Below are positions 54,465-64,000 of a stretch of 64,000 bases of DNA, in pieces. Position 1 is the first letter of the stretch; every line of letters begins with the position of its first letter. The translations under genes and the position numbers were made by a program. Source of the DNA: Atriophallophorus winterbourni (Eukaryota; Platyhelminthes; Trematoda; Plagiorchiida; Microphallidae); NCBI GenBank assembly GCA_013407085.1, contig JACCGJ010014592.1, positions 1-64,000 on the forward strand. Direction: 5' to 3'. Under the pieces are notes generated by a model. The model was not told the origin of the DNA. It saw only the letters and a list, made by a program, of their open reading frames with translations, and ran no database searches.

Positions 54465-54690
54465 CCAAGTGCTTAACTGCCATAAAATGACCGGGTGGCC
54501 AGTCCAGAACGTGGCACGTTGTGATAAAGAAACTCACCGTAGCGCTTATACTCATTGGCGTATTCGTTGCCGGGAATGTCCAAAAGCTCCACCAACAGTG
54601 GCGGAAACTTTAAGATATAAGCTGCAAACCGCGAAGTCAGTGGCGCCAGTGTATTTTGGTATTATTAATCCTAATTATTTGATAGGAAAT
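54465..54690 (+). mobile_element. RTE-like LINE, C-terminal fragment
   Basis: CRECPKAPPTVAETLRYKLQTAKSVAPVYF aligns with the C-terminal WGPKAPPNSWLETLRDMAT and 3'UTR of the RTE at 57816. The DNA GAAGTCAGTGGCGCCAGTGT is shared exactly. It is 5'-truncated. Confidence 0.65.
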
Positions 54691-54986
54691 AAAATCACAA
54701 AAAATGCATGCAGTAAACAACAAGGAGCTGGCTTATCGCGTTTCCTGCTTCATAATGATGATGATGAAACTATCACATAGTAAAACGTTTCTAAGAGTTA
54801 TGGGTAAGAGTGGGAACTAAAACGCTACTTAACCTGTAAAAGATTAGGCACGAACAGAGTGGAATGAGGTGCCTACATATTGAAGCAAACATGCATTCAA
54901 TGAGGTGTTGTGAACGAGCAGAGCGACATCGGCTTGGCAGCTTTCACTGTCACGCATCATAACAAGCTTTCCTTGCCACTTCGTGT

Positions 54987-55152
54987 AACGTTGTAGAATA
55001 TGATCCAAATTGAGTTCAAAAGGAAATCACATTTTATAGAATAAGTAACGCTTTACTTATCTAGAACGAGAGTACATGTGCTAAAATGTAAATACGAAAG
55101 TTTAGTAACTATGCAAAAGGAGTACAGCACAAGCAAGTAATAATCATGAATT
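54987..55152. repeat. Direct repeat, left copy (about 166 bp)
   Basis: TGTAACGTTGTAGAATATGA at the start and ACAAGCAAGTAATAATCATG at the end are shared with 57049-57215. Only one substitution and one indel were seen between the copies. See the finding on flanking repeats. Confidence 0.85.
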
Positions 55153-55239
55153 TGTTGTGAAACAGCTTACACGATTGAAGTAATGTTCAGGTCGAATTAA
55201 TTTTAGGCTTCTCGATTTCTCAGACCGTAGGGGCGAACG

Positions 55240-56090
55240 CGTTGCTGCTTTTCTAGTAATTTCGGATAAACGGCGTAAGGGTTTCATGCGATGGCATCGG
55301 CAACGTCTCCACTAATCGCGAAGCATTGTTGTGGTCTTCATGTGTTACATCTGAGGTCCTTTGTTCGATGTTCGTATCGGAGTCAGGTTGATCACAAAGG
55401 TCTGTTGCCGTTTCTCGAACTGTTGGGCCTAAACGGCAAGGCGATACAGTTTCCGTTCTGCCATCTTGATGAGCAATACGAGCGTAATGAGGGTTACAAC
55501 TCAGGAGTTCCACTTCTTCCACCAACGGTTGATAATTAGATAACCGATCGCATCGCTGCAGGAGGACTGAACCTGGCGTAGTTAGCCACGTAGGCAGAGA
55601 AGTCCCATGACAAGAAAGTCGAGCATACTGAAACATGCGTTCATGAGGTGTGTGATTCGTAGTTGTTTACAGCAATGACCGGAGGCTGTGCAGAGCATCC
55701 GGTAAAACAGTTTCCTAGTGAGTTGTCGGTGAATTATGTGTTTTCACAGCAAGGTTGATTGTCTTCCAAAGTGTGCCATTGAGACATTCGACCTGGCCGT
55801 TGCCTTGTGGATTATACACTGCTGTGTGGCTCATGGCGATTTCTTTTTCAGTCAGAAAGTTGTTAAGTTCGGATGACAAGAATGATGATGTGTGTGTTTG
55901 AAAGCACAAGCCTGAATGATGAACCTCTGTCAGAGTGGTCAGAGTGGATATAGGCAGGCATCCCGAACAAAGTGAAAAGTTGGAATGTTTGCTTACTACT
56001 CTCATTGGATACCTACGTTTTCTGACAAAATAAATAAACTGGTCAAAACAAAACATTCCCTTTACCTGACGGCGTCCATTCAACCTTTGA
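55240..56090 (-). mobile_element. pol: Ty3/gypsy element, integrase fragment
   Basis: The minus strand reads SSFLSSELNNFLTEKEIAMSHTAVYNPQGNGQVECLNGTLWKTINLAVKT (core, DDE Glu in QVECLNGT). It then continues with MFQYARLSCHGTSLPTWLTTPGSVLLQR and LVEEVELLSCNPHYARIAHQDGRTETVSPCRL (C-terminal chromatin-facing tail). A short SINE-A-like piece (GAAAGCACAAGCCTGA at 55899-55914) interrupts it before SSFLSS. This orientation is opposite to the RNase H piece at 56100. Confidence 0.8.
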
Positions 56091-56099
56091 AAATCTGGA

Positions 56100-56277
56100 A
56101 AGCGAACTTGAATGTGCCATACTTATTACGATAGACTATAACGAACCGTTGGTCGTCGAAACAGATGCTTCCGATGTCGCCTTAGCGCTTCTCTTAGCCA
56201 GAACCACGAACCCATTGCCTTTTTCTCGAGGACACTCAATCCCAGCGAAAAAAATCACTCGGTTGTAGAGAAGGAGG
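56100..56277 (+). mobile_element. pol: Ty3/gypsy element, RNase H start
   Basis: LVVETDASDVALALLLARTTNPLPFFSRTLNPSEKNHSVVEKE is the RNase H first strand (TDAS), up to the insertion of SINE-C at 56277. The frame continues after the insert. Confidence 0.85.
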
Positions 56278-56833
56278 GGCTCCAAAGGTTGTCATAGCCG
56301 GGGGTGGCAGTGGGGATAAGCTCCCACTGTTTATAAAATGCTCCCATATGGCATGCGTCTCAAATAGCCTCTGACAATCAAGTCCAGCTTCTGGCCTGCA
56401 CGAGTGGCTCCCCGAGCCCGGCGGAACTGCTTCTACCAACAGGAGAAGGGGCGAGGGCGAGTGACTGTCGCCTGAAAACCAGTTTGCTTCAGGCAGATGT
56501 AGCTCGTTAGCCTGGGAGGGCATTTCATCTAAGGGAAGGAAACCCCTGATTTTAAACCTCCGCTGCCTTGTGGGATACCCGATCGCGGGAAAGGCTTCGG
56601 GAGAAAACCCTGAGGAAAAACCTGGAATAGAGTCTGGTAGACCACCTCTTTCTGGCAACTCTATGCTGCCTTGCAAGTCGCACTTGGTTGTGCAAAGGCT
56701 AGAGAAGCTGACTCGAACAAACGCCGAGTGGTGCTGGGGACGCCGCTTTGTACCCAAATTCCCAAGAATCTTCTTTGAAGCCGACTCATCCTCCAGGAGG
56801 AGATAGTCGCACAAAGTAAAGTAAAGTAAGTAA
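56278..56833 (+). mobile_element. SINE-C (RTE-derived non-autonomous element)
   Basis: A 556-bp insertion is flanked by AGAGAAGGAGG at 56267-56277 and 56834-56844 (11 bp). It begins GGCTCCAAAGGTTGTCATAG and ends with GAAGCCGACTCATCCTCCAG, GAGGAGATAGTCGCAC and a tail of AAAGT/AAGTA repeats (56814-56833). It matches the copy at 17850-18392 throughout. The minus-strand 203-codon frame across it is not taken as a gene. Confidence 0.88.
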
Positions 56834-57048
56834 AGAGAAGGAGGCATACGCCATTGTTGAATCCATCAGGAAATGGAGGCACTATCTACTTGGTAGACCA
56901 TTTAAACTGGTCACTGATCAGTGCTCGGTTACATTTATGTATGGTGGCGGCCAAAAGAGTAAAATCAAAAACGATGGGATACAGCGCTGGAAAATCGAAC
57001 TTTCAGAATACAAGTATGATGTTGTTTATCGACTGTGATTGGCTGTCT
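56834..57048 (+). mobile_element. pol: Ty3/gypsy element, RNase H end
   Basis: After the SINE-C the frame resumes with AYAIVESIRKWRHYLLGRPFKLVTDQCSVTFMYGG and SKIKNDGIQRWKIELSEYKYDVVYR. The catalytic KEAYAIVE and TDQ residues are recognisable. It ends at the right-hand direct repeat. Confidence 0.85.
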
Positions 57049-57215
57049 GTAACGTTGTAGAATATGATCCGAATTGAGTTCAAAAGGAAATCACATTTTT
57101 ATAGAATAAGTAACGCTTTACTTATCTAGAACGAGAGTACATGTGCTAAAATGTAAATACGAAAGTTTAGTAACTATGCAAAAGGAGTACAGCACAAGCA
57201 AGTAATAATCATGAC
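57049..57215. repeat. Direct repeat, right copy (about 167 bp)
   Basis: This is a near-identical copy of 54987-55152 in the same orientation. Gypsy coding lies on its left and RTE 3' sequence on its right. Confidence 0.85.
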
Positions 57216-57219
57216 ACTT

Positions 57220-57600
57220 CAAGAAATTATCTATAAAAGGACCACCACTGAACATGATTTTGAGCCCTATCACTAAGGGTAAGAGGCCAATATGAATTCT
57301 GATCTCTAGGACCCCAACCTGGAAGACGGGGCGCACCAACAGTAGCTAATTTAACCGTCAAAGCCTCAGAGACAATCCTGTTTGACGTCACAGATGACCT
57401 AAGTGACGAAAAACTACCGTAGCTCTGGAAATGCGAACTGAAATCTTATTTAAACCATCGTTGCTATTAATGTAACTACTTAAATAGGTAAAACAGTTTA
57501 CAGTCGTAAGTTCCTCGTTATTGAGGCTCAGCGCTGTTTCGAGAGGATCAATATCATGTAACAGAACTTTGCAAAGCGCAAACTGAAGGATGTTGTGATA
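57220..57600 (-). mobile_element. RTE-like LINE, 3' fragment
   Basis: Blocks ACATGATTTTGAGCCCTATC and AATTCTGATCTCTAGGACC recur at 53370-53435. GTAAGTTCCTCGTTATTGAG and TCAATATCATGTAACAGAAC correspond to 53860-53925. It is a relic of the same RTE family as 53335-54450. Confidence 0.65.
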
Positions 57601-57602
57601 CT

Positions 57603-60600
57603 ACATCATCCTCATCTTTATCATGAAGCACAAGTCTGGAGCCAGACAAAGTGCCAAGCAATATGAAGTAGGGAAAGCAAATAAGCAAGTGCGTGGAAAA
57701 GAGAAAGCAGGCAAGCGGAATACGCAAAAGCAAATGCACAAAAAAGCAGCTGGTTTTTGTAGTTTCACTGCATGCGATTTTTTGTTTTTCATGTAAAATA
57801 ATACCGAATAAAAAATTATGACACACATAATAAAATACACTGGCGCCACTGACTTCGGTTTGTAGCCATATCGCGTAAGGTTTCCAGCCAACTATTAGGT
57901 GGAGCTTTTGGACCCCACCCAGGCAAACGAATACGCCCAACTGAGCCTAGCGCTACGGTGAGTTTCTTCATCCCAACGCGCCACGTCATGGACTGGCCAC
58001 CCGATCTTTTCTCCCAGCTTCTGTCAGGCTCTGCGAATAAGGCGCGGTACGGTAAACGGTGAGTAGGCATTCTTAATACATGTCCCAACCATCGCAAGCG
58101 AGCAAGCATCAGCATTTCTCTCAGTCCGTGGCCACCTGGTCCTAACACCCGCTTGCAGACATCTATATTTGTAACACGATGCTGCCACCGAATGCGAGCA
58201 ATTCTACGCAGGCAACGGGTATCAAAAACAGAAAGCCGACGGACATCTTCCGCTCGGATAGACCAGGTTTCGCAGCCATAAAGGAGTGTAGCACGCACCA
58301 CTGCGTTGTACACTCGGCCTTTAGTATGGAGTGAAACATCGCGTCGACGCCACAGGTGGCGAAGGTTAGCAAACGCTGCACCCGCTTTGCGAACACGATG
58401 TGAGATCTCGTCCTCGACACAACCTCCAGCGGAGATACAACTGCCAAGGTAAACAAAGCTGTCGACCAATTCAAGATTGACATCGCACACAGTTAGGTTT
58501 GGAAGAGAGCCGCTCCAATCCTGGGTAAGTGTTTTACACTTGTTAGGCGCAAAGCACATGCCATACCTTGAAGCTTCAAGTGCCAGGCGGTCCAGGGCTT
58601 GTTGCATTATATGAGGGTCATCTCCCAGAAGTGCGATGTCATCGGCATACTCTAGATCGGTCGCTCGCTCACCCGGCAGAAGTTCAACACCTGTGCCCAC
58701 CAGGCCAGCTAAAGCTTTTTTCAGGACATCGTCGATCGCGAAGTTAAAAAGGAACGGCGAGATAGGGCAGCCCTGCCGCACCCCGCTGGAGATATTGAAC
58801 GAGGACGACAATTGTCCGTACGCTCGAACCCTGCCCGAAGTTTGGCAATATAATGCTTTCAAGATCCAAACATACTTCTCGGGCACTCCATGTCTCAGTA
58901 GACAGTTCCAAAGTCTTTCACGATCGATTGAATCGAATGCCGCTCGGATGTCAAGGAATACCACGATAGTTGGTTTACGAAAAGTGTGGCGTTGCTCCAG
59001 TAACTGACGGAGTGTGAAAATTTGATCTATGCACCCTCGGCCGGCACGAAACCCAGTTTGCTCCTCACGGATTTGCTCTTCCCGTTTGGTACTCAATCGG
59101 TGAAGCAGAATGGACGCCAGTATTTTAGGAGCTACTGAAATGAGACTGATACCCCGATGATTTTCACAGGAATCGCGCCGTCCCTTTTTGAAAATAGGAG
59201 CAATTATTGATTCTCTCCAAGGGATCGGAACGCGTTCCTCAGCCCATATGTTGGCGAACAGCGTTTGAAGTTCGCGAACTAAAGCGAAACCGCCATCTTT
59301 GAACAATGACGGAAGCAAAGCATCAGCACCTGATGCCCGATGGCGCTTAAGGCTCCGGACTACACTGTAAATCTCTGATTGAGTCGGAGCCTCAAGAGAA
59401 ATCGACCATGGGGTACAGTGTTCCGTATTCTCGAAATCAGTGGGTGCAGAAGGCCAGTTAAACTGTGCTTCAAAATGTTCTGCCCATCGCTCCATGCGTC
59501 TGTGCATGTTAAAAACTGGCAAACCATCTGCTTCACGTATCAACTCACTGATGCCTGGTCGCCCGCTTCCAGTTGTTCTGATGAGTTGGAACAATTTTCT
59601 GAAATTGCCTACAGCTGCCGCAGATTCCATTTCCGTAGCCTTAGAACTCCACCAACTTTCCCTGTCGGTTCTCAAACTGGCAACCAGTTTACGTTTAATA
59701 AGCCTTCGTGACGCATCATGTATGCTATCAGCAGAAAGCAACCGACGTTGGTCCATTAATTGGAGAGAATTCGCAGAAACCCAGTGCTGAGCTACACGGG
59801 AAGTCAACCCACAACTATCCAACGCGGCTGTTTCCAAGGAGGTTTGAATCCCACTCCATTGGTCATCGATACTATTTTGGGGAACTGTAGACAGATGCAG
59901 ACTCAAATTGGCCTGAAACCCTCGGAGAACCGGGAGATCGTTAAGCCTAGCAACATTCAACTGCCTTGCAACATTTCTACGTTTCCCACCAAAACGCATC
60001 GAGAGCTTAGCACAGACTAACGCATGATCGGACTCTAGACAGGTGCCCCAGTAGGAACGGCAATCTTGCACACTCCCTCGCCAGGAGTAGCTGATAGCAA
60101 TATGGTCAATTTGCGTGAACAAGGCCGCCGATGGAGATCTCCAGGTGGAGCAGTGACGCTTCGAATGGCGGAAGTTAGTGCTGGCAAGGTACAGTCTGTG
60201 CTCTGAGCACAAGTTAAGCAATCTTTCGCCGTTGTCATTACGATGACAATCGAGACCAAACCGTCCACCCACGAAATACTCGTTTAAAGATAGACGGCCT
60301 ACACGTGCATTCATGTCTCCAGCTAGGACAACGATGTCACTCCTCGATGCAAGTCTAATGAGTTCTTGTAATCTTCCATAAAACTCATCCTTGTCAAGTT
60401 CAGAGCTACAATTAGTCGGTGCATAGGCAGCAACCACAAACAGGTCGCGGGATTGGTTGCGAAATCGGCCTTTTTTGCACGAACCCTGTAGTCTTACTGC
60501 ACAAAGGCGACTGTCGACTGGGATCCAGTCTAACAGTGCGACCTCAGCTCGCTCGCTCAAGACGATTCCGACACCAGCTTGACCAGATACCATGGCATCG

Positions 60601-61037
60601 TCATCAGTGGACAAACGTAGATAGTGTGACTTACGTAAGTTCGAAGGGTTAGACAATCGTGTAACTGAGCTAGAGTTATGCATGCGTGTTTCCGACAAAC
60701 AGCACACATCGACGTCGAGGCTATCAAGCGTGCGAGCCAAGGCTGCCTGCTGTCCGATGCTAGCTAAAGTCCGTACATTAAACGCCGCTAATTTGAATGG
60801 TACGCGTGGGCGGAAGAACGCTCTGGAGGCATTCGAAGCAGGCAAAATATTCGAAGTAGCTGAATTCGGAAACCTCGATGAACAAGCTGCACTTCTGTCA
60901 GGGCTAACCAAAGAACCACAAAACGGAAAACAGTTATTAAAAAAGTTTGCATGCAGTGTGAGATCATGTAAAGCATTTTGAGCAGAGAGCGTGAGAGCAC
61001 GGGATCTGTCATTTTTACCTTTATTTTCATAATTGCT
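57603..61037 (-). mobile_element. RTE-like LINE with uninterrupted reading frame
   Basis: It comprises one long frame, a 200-bp 3'UTR and a GATGAGGATGATG-like 3' tail at 57600-57625. The 5' edge is put at 61037, where SINE-B-like sequence begins. Relatives in the window are 13731-14992, 15305-15395 and 54465-54690. Confidence 0.85.
57816..60911 (-). CDS. RTE endonuclease-reverse transcriptase polyprotein, intact frame
   Basis: It is 1,031 codons without a stop. Residues 35-320: APE-type endonuclease with FKLAAFNVRTLAS, CLSETRM, GVGIVLSERAEV, VVAAYAPTN, VLAGDMNARVG, QIDHIAIS and ESDHALVCAK. Residues 500-780: RT with PIFKKGRRDSCENHRGIS, EQTGFRAGRGCIDQIFTLR, VFLDIRAAFDSIDRE, SSGVRQGCPISPFLFNFAIDD and LEYADDIALLGDD (catalytic YADD). 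The C-terminal domain has LYGCETWSI, CLRRIARIRWQHR, RWLGHVLRMP and the closing WRVGMKKL. All catalytic residues appear present. The first codon shown is TTG. There is no ATG between the upstream stop at 61050 and the endonuclease, so the true start is unknown or lost. Confidence 0.92.
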   Translation of the reverse strand: MVSPDRSAACSSRFPNSATSNILPASNASRAFFRPRVPFKLAAFNVRTLASIGQQAALARTLDSLDVDVCCLSETRMHNSSSVTRLSNPSNLRKSHYLRLSTDDDAMVSGQAGVGIVLSERAEVALLDWIPVDSRLCAVRLQGSCKKGRFRNQSRDLFVVAAYAPTNCSSELDKDEFYGRLQELIRLASRSDIVVLAGDMNARVGRLSLNEYFVGGRFGLDCHRNDNGERLLNLCSEHRLYLASTNFRHSKRHCSTWRSPSAALFTQIDHIAISYSWRGSVQDCRSYWGTCLESDHALVCAKLSMRFGGKRRNVARQLNVARLNDLPVLRGFQANLSLHLSTVPQNSIDDQWSGIQTSLETAALDSCGLTSRVAQHWVSANSLQLMDQRRLLSADSIHDASRRLIKRKLVASLRTDRESWWSSKATEMESAAAVGNFRKLFQLIRTTGSGRPGISELIREADGLPVFNMHRRMERWAEHFEAQFNWPSAPTDFENTEHCTPWSISLEAPTQSEIYSVVRSLKRHRASGADALLPSLFKDGGFALVRELQTLFANIWAEERVPIPWRESIIAPIFKKGRRDSCENHRGISLISVAPKILASILLHRLSTKREEQIREEQTGFRAGRGCIDQIFTLRQLLEQRHTFRKPTIVVFLDIRAAFDSIDRERLWNCLLRHGVPEKYVWILKALYCQTSGRVRAYGQLSSSFNISSGVRQGCPISPFLFNFAIDDVLKKALAGLVGTGVELLPGERATDLEYADDIALLGDDPHIMQQALDRLALEASRYGMCFAPNKCKTLTQDWSGSLPNLTVCDVNLELVDSFVYLGSCISAGGCVEDEISHRVRKAGAAFANLRHLWRRRDVSLHTKGRVYNAVVRATLLYGCETWSIRAEDVRRLSVFDTRCLRRIARIRWQHRVTNIDVCKRVLGPGGHGLREMLMLARLRWLGHVLRMPTHRLPYRALFAEPDRSWEKRSGGQSMTWRVGMKKLTVALGSVGRIRLPGWGPKAPPNSWLETLRDMATNRSQWRQCILLCVS

Positions 61038-61300
61038 TGTGGGCGTGATACTACCCGGTTGCCCAGGCCGAAGTAGGGGGTTAGCTTAGGGGGCCCCACC
61101 CGGAGCCTTTGGCTAAAAAGCCTGAACCACAAGGCAGTGGCTTGAGACTGAGTTTGTCTGACCTCTATCCATCGACCTTCCTGGTATGAGTAGCTCTGCT
61201 GGCACCAAAAGGCACCACCCAGTATAGCTCAATAGGTCATGCAGGTACACAAACAATCGCACCACGTTAAGGTCCAGACTCAGCGCGACGGATGATACTA
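61038..61300 (+). repeat. SINE-B family copy, shortened
   Basis: It starts GTGGGCGTGATACTACCCGG, TTGCCCAGGCCGAAGTAG and ends CACCACGTTAAGGTCCAGAC. It matches the reverse complement of 13800-14220 but lacks the middle of about 150 bp. It abuts the 5' edge of the intact RTE. Confidence 0.65.
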
Positions 61301-61309
61301 CATAGTCAG

Positions 61310-61720
61310 TCTAAAGTATACTGAGCATTCGTATTAGAATCGAAAAAAGAACTACGTCTTTTATCACGTCCTATCTGAATGCCCGGTGTCGGTACGCCTG
61401 CATTACATATTATTGTACACTAACGCGCCCAGAACTATAGGAATAAAGCGCCCGAAATATGCTAACGCACTTTTGTGAGACACCTTTAAGTAATGAGTTT
61501 CTATCGACCAAATCAGAAGCACCCTTAAAATCACGAAAGATCGCTATAGTGGTCTGCTTATAAGCATGTCGATGTTCTAGGGTTTGCCGAAGATTGAATA
61601 TGTGATCGACATATATTCTACCGGCACGAAATGCAGCTTGCTGTTCACCAATCTGTGATTCACTGTGTAGTGTAAGCCGCCGAAGTCAATCTGAAGCAAG
61701 AATCTGGGTAATGACTGGCG
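61310..61720 (-). mobile_element. RTE-like LINE relic
   Basis: The order of blocks (TAAAGTATACTGAGCATTCG, CGGTACGCCTGCATTACAT, then ATTGAATATGTGATCGACAT with CGGCACGAAATGCAGCTTGC) parallels 53975-54400. The last part encodes, on the minus strand, the HSESQIGEQQAAFRAG-type RT block. It is heavily deleted. Confidence 0.65.
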
Positions 61721-61721
61721 T

Positions 61722-61823
<102 letters not shown>

Positions 61824-64000
61824 CACACAAGTCTTTACAGACGATGTTACAGACGATGTGCCAACAAGTATACCATGAAGAAGGTACATGATGAAAGAAA
61901 AAAAGAAAAAAGAGGGGATTTTTTTGTCTGTCTGTTTACACATGCCGTTTTTGATCTTTTTTGTCTTTTTTGGAAAAAAAGGAGGGGGGATGGTCATTGA
62001 TAAACGGGAACACAAGCACGGCAGGATTCTCGCCACTGGTTCCTTTCTTTTGCCATCACACTGAGTGTTATCAGCCACATATCTTCACGGTCCTTCGGAC
62101 CCCACCCGGGTAAGCGCGATGTTCCCACGATGGCTAGTGGGGCTGTTAGACGCTTGAGGGTCTTCCGCCAGGTATTCCTTTGTCCGCCACGGCGACGTTT
62201 CCAATCAGGTCCAGCGAGAGCAAAAAGAGCTAGGCGAGGAAGGCGTCGCTCATCCATACGGAGAACGTGCCCCAGCCATCTCAGCTGGCACATGGATATA
62301 TGATCGGAGAGTGGCACAGAGCGATCGCCGAGGACTGCCTTCCTGACGTCATCATTTTTGACTTTCTGTTGCCAGCTTAAACGAGCTATACTCCGCAGGC
62401 AGCGATGATCAAACGTCGATAATCGTTGACTATCGGCTTGTCGCAGCGTCCACGTCTCGCAGCCATACAGTAGAACTGCTCGTACGGTGGCCTGGTACAC
62501 TCTGCCCTTCAAGCGTAATCCAACATCGCGTCGGCGCCACAGATGCCGTAGCCCAGCGAAAGCATGGCGTGCTCTTGCAATCCGTGCTGTGATTTCAGCT
62601 TCGATATCGCCCCCAGTGGTGATGCAGCTCCCTAGGTAGGTGAATCTGTCAGTCACTTCCAGTTTATGGTTTTCGATCGTCAAATCAAGTGTTGGGTCTG
62701 TCCAATCCTGTAGGAACACTTTGCATTTTGACGGAGAGAAGTGTAATCCATACAGCGACAACTGATCAACGAGTAGATCCAAAGCGCTTTGTATGGCGCA
62801 AGCATCCTCTCCGAGGAGAGCAATGTCGTCAGCATAGTCCAGATCCATAACTCGTCGACCGGGGAGCAGGTCGATCCCACAATTCGGTAGCTGGGCTGTT
62901 GCTGCCTGCATGACATCGTCAATCGCAAAGTTAAATAGGAATGGGGAGATCGGACATCCTTGACGAACCCCGCTGGAAATGGTAAACTGCTTGGATAAAT
63001 CACCATAGGCTTTGACTCTGCCGGTGGTGTGGCAGTACAGCTTCTTGAGCAGGATTACGTACTTCGGTGGGACACCATGGCGAATGAGACAGTCCCAGAG
63101 AGCGGTTCTGTCAATGGAATCAAAGGCTGCTCGTATGTCAAGAAAGACGATAATTGTTGGACGTGCGTATTGGTAACGTTGCTCCAAAATTTGGCGGAGC
63201 GTGAAGATTTGGTCCACACACCCGCGTCCTCCTCTGAAACCAGCCTGTTCTTCTCGATACTCTGCTTCTCGGTAGCTGTTAAGCCTGGTCAGGATGATTG
63301 ATGCAAACAGTTTAGAAACCACCGGTATGAGACTGATACCCCTGTGATTACCGCACTCTTTCCTCGACCCTTTCTTGAATACTGGGACGATGGCTGACGG
63401 TCCCCACGCGCTGGGTATGGTTTCCTCGTTCCAGATCTTTCCGAAGAGCACTGACAGCTCACTGCACAAAACGTCGACACCTTCAACGAATAGTTCGGCT
63501 GGTAGCTCGTCTAAACCAGGGGCCTTTGCGTCGTCTAAGCTTCATTATGTGTGAGCGAATTTCTGCCTCTGTAGGTGGTCCCTGTGGGGCCGGCCACTGA
63601 GTGGTGGAGCCACTTGGCTGAGCAACAGAGAGTGGTCGCGGTTGATTGAATTGGCTAGCGAAATGTTCCCTCCAGCGGTTCATTCGCCTTTCTCTGTTGG
63701 TAATCAACGACCCATCTGCATCCGTGATGAGTTCGCTCACGCTGGGCATTCGGGGTCCCGTGGAGCGTATAAACTGGAACAGTTTGCGGGTGTTGCCAAC
63801 TGCTTGCGCTGCTTCCATCTCGCTTGCCCGCTCTTCCCACCATGATTCTCGGTCCGTTTTGAGGCTGGTCTTCAACTGGTGGCGAATTTGCATGCGCTGT
63901 TCATCATATCTTTCCCCCGGAGGTAAGGAACGCTGTCGTCAATTAATTTGGCTGTAGCAGCAGATATCCAGTTGGAACCTGTTCGCTTGGATGTTCCACA
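61824..64000 (-). mobile_element. RTE-like LINE, second family, cut by the window end
   Basis: From right to left it has an endonuclease-RT linker, RT, C-terminal domain, 3'UTR (61993-61824) and the TAA tail. It is about 60 percent similar by eye to the RTE at 57816. The 5' half lies beyond position 64000. Confidence 0.85.
61994..63990 (-). pseudogene. RTE polyprotein, RT and C-terminal part, frameshifted
   Basis: The frames read NWISAATAKLIDD, then MQIRHQLKTSLKTDRESWWEERASEME, NTRKLFQFIRSTG, RMNRWREHFASQFN (63893-63483). Next is a shift at about 63515 where KGPW replaces the expected KAPGLDEL, then CSELSVLFGKIWNEE, VPVFKKGSRKECGNHRGIS, FLDIRAAFDSIDR, SSGVRQGCPISPFLFNFAIDD, LDYADDIALLGED (active site YADD) and TYLGSCITTGGDIE to WRESCRACVPVYQ. 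The main 491-codon part is open. At least two single-base shifts (about 63515 and 63935) break it. Confidence 0.88.

Noticed and set aside
58163..58483. 106-codon minus-strand frame and several plus-strand frames over 58636-60652
   Set aside because: They are other-frame readings of the intact RTE polyprotein and have no independent support.
59579..59586. CTGATGAG motif in the intact RTE
   Set aside because: It is part of the protein-coding frame on the other strand, and no stem II/GAAA arrangement is present.

Overview
The window is animal genomic DNA, most likely from a flatworm and probably a digenean trematode. The inference rests on one multi-exon host gene with short exons and GT-AG introns, on dense CR1-like and RTE-like LINEs, on Ty3/gypsy (CsRn1/Mag-like) and BEL/Pao remnants, and on microsatellite-tailed retroelements. 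No prokaryotic gene, CRISPR array or confident tRNA/rRNA gene was seen. The species is not determinable by eye.

Layout. 1-9.7 kb: minus-strand gene for a protein 4.1/coracle-type FERM protein. Four exons are recognisable (9695-8799, 5337-5034, 3931-3691, 610-about 362), separated by introns that hold a perfect 170-bp tandem duplication, an RTE 3' fragment and a gypsy gag remnant. 9.8-15.9 kb: a mosaic of RTE fragments, short interspersed repeats, a BEL/Pao gag remnant and, at 10.8-11.7 kb, a tandem repeat carrying hammerhead ribozyme motifs. 16.1-19.2 kb: a decayed plus-strand CR1 with two short elements inside it. 19.5-24.2 kb: a nearly full-length minus-strand CR1 (family A). 24.7-28 kb: a second family A copy split by a family B CR1. 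28.4-45.8 kb: one Ty3/gypsy element blown apart by nested CR1 insertions, the first of which itself contains a complete RTE flanked by a 14-bp target duplication. 45.8-57 kb: older CR1, RTE and gypsy pieces. 57.6-61.0 kb: an RTE with an uninterrupted 1,031-codon frame. 61.7-64 kb: another RTE, broken by frameshifts, ending in a 100-bp (ATT)n tract and running off the window.

Main discovery. A 471-bp insertion at 11226-11696 consists of two units with a 231-bp period, is flanked by a perfect 14-bp target-site duplication, and each unit carries a complete type I hammerhead core on the minus strand. The stem III is minimal and self-complementary, as expected of ribozymes that act as dimers. This is the architecture of a metazoan retrozyme (a small circular-RNA retroelement). 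A third, inverted unit with a damaged stem III lies just upstream.

Other points. A non-autonomous family of about 550 bp (here SINE-C) combines the 5' leader of one RTE with the 3' tail of another, and two copies have clear target duplications. In two CR1 families ORF2 has no AUG and overlaps or abuts ORF1. The family names A-E and SINE-A to -C are labels used only in this annotation.
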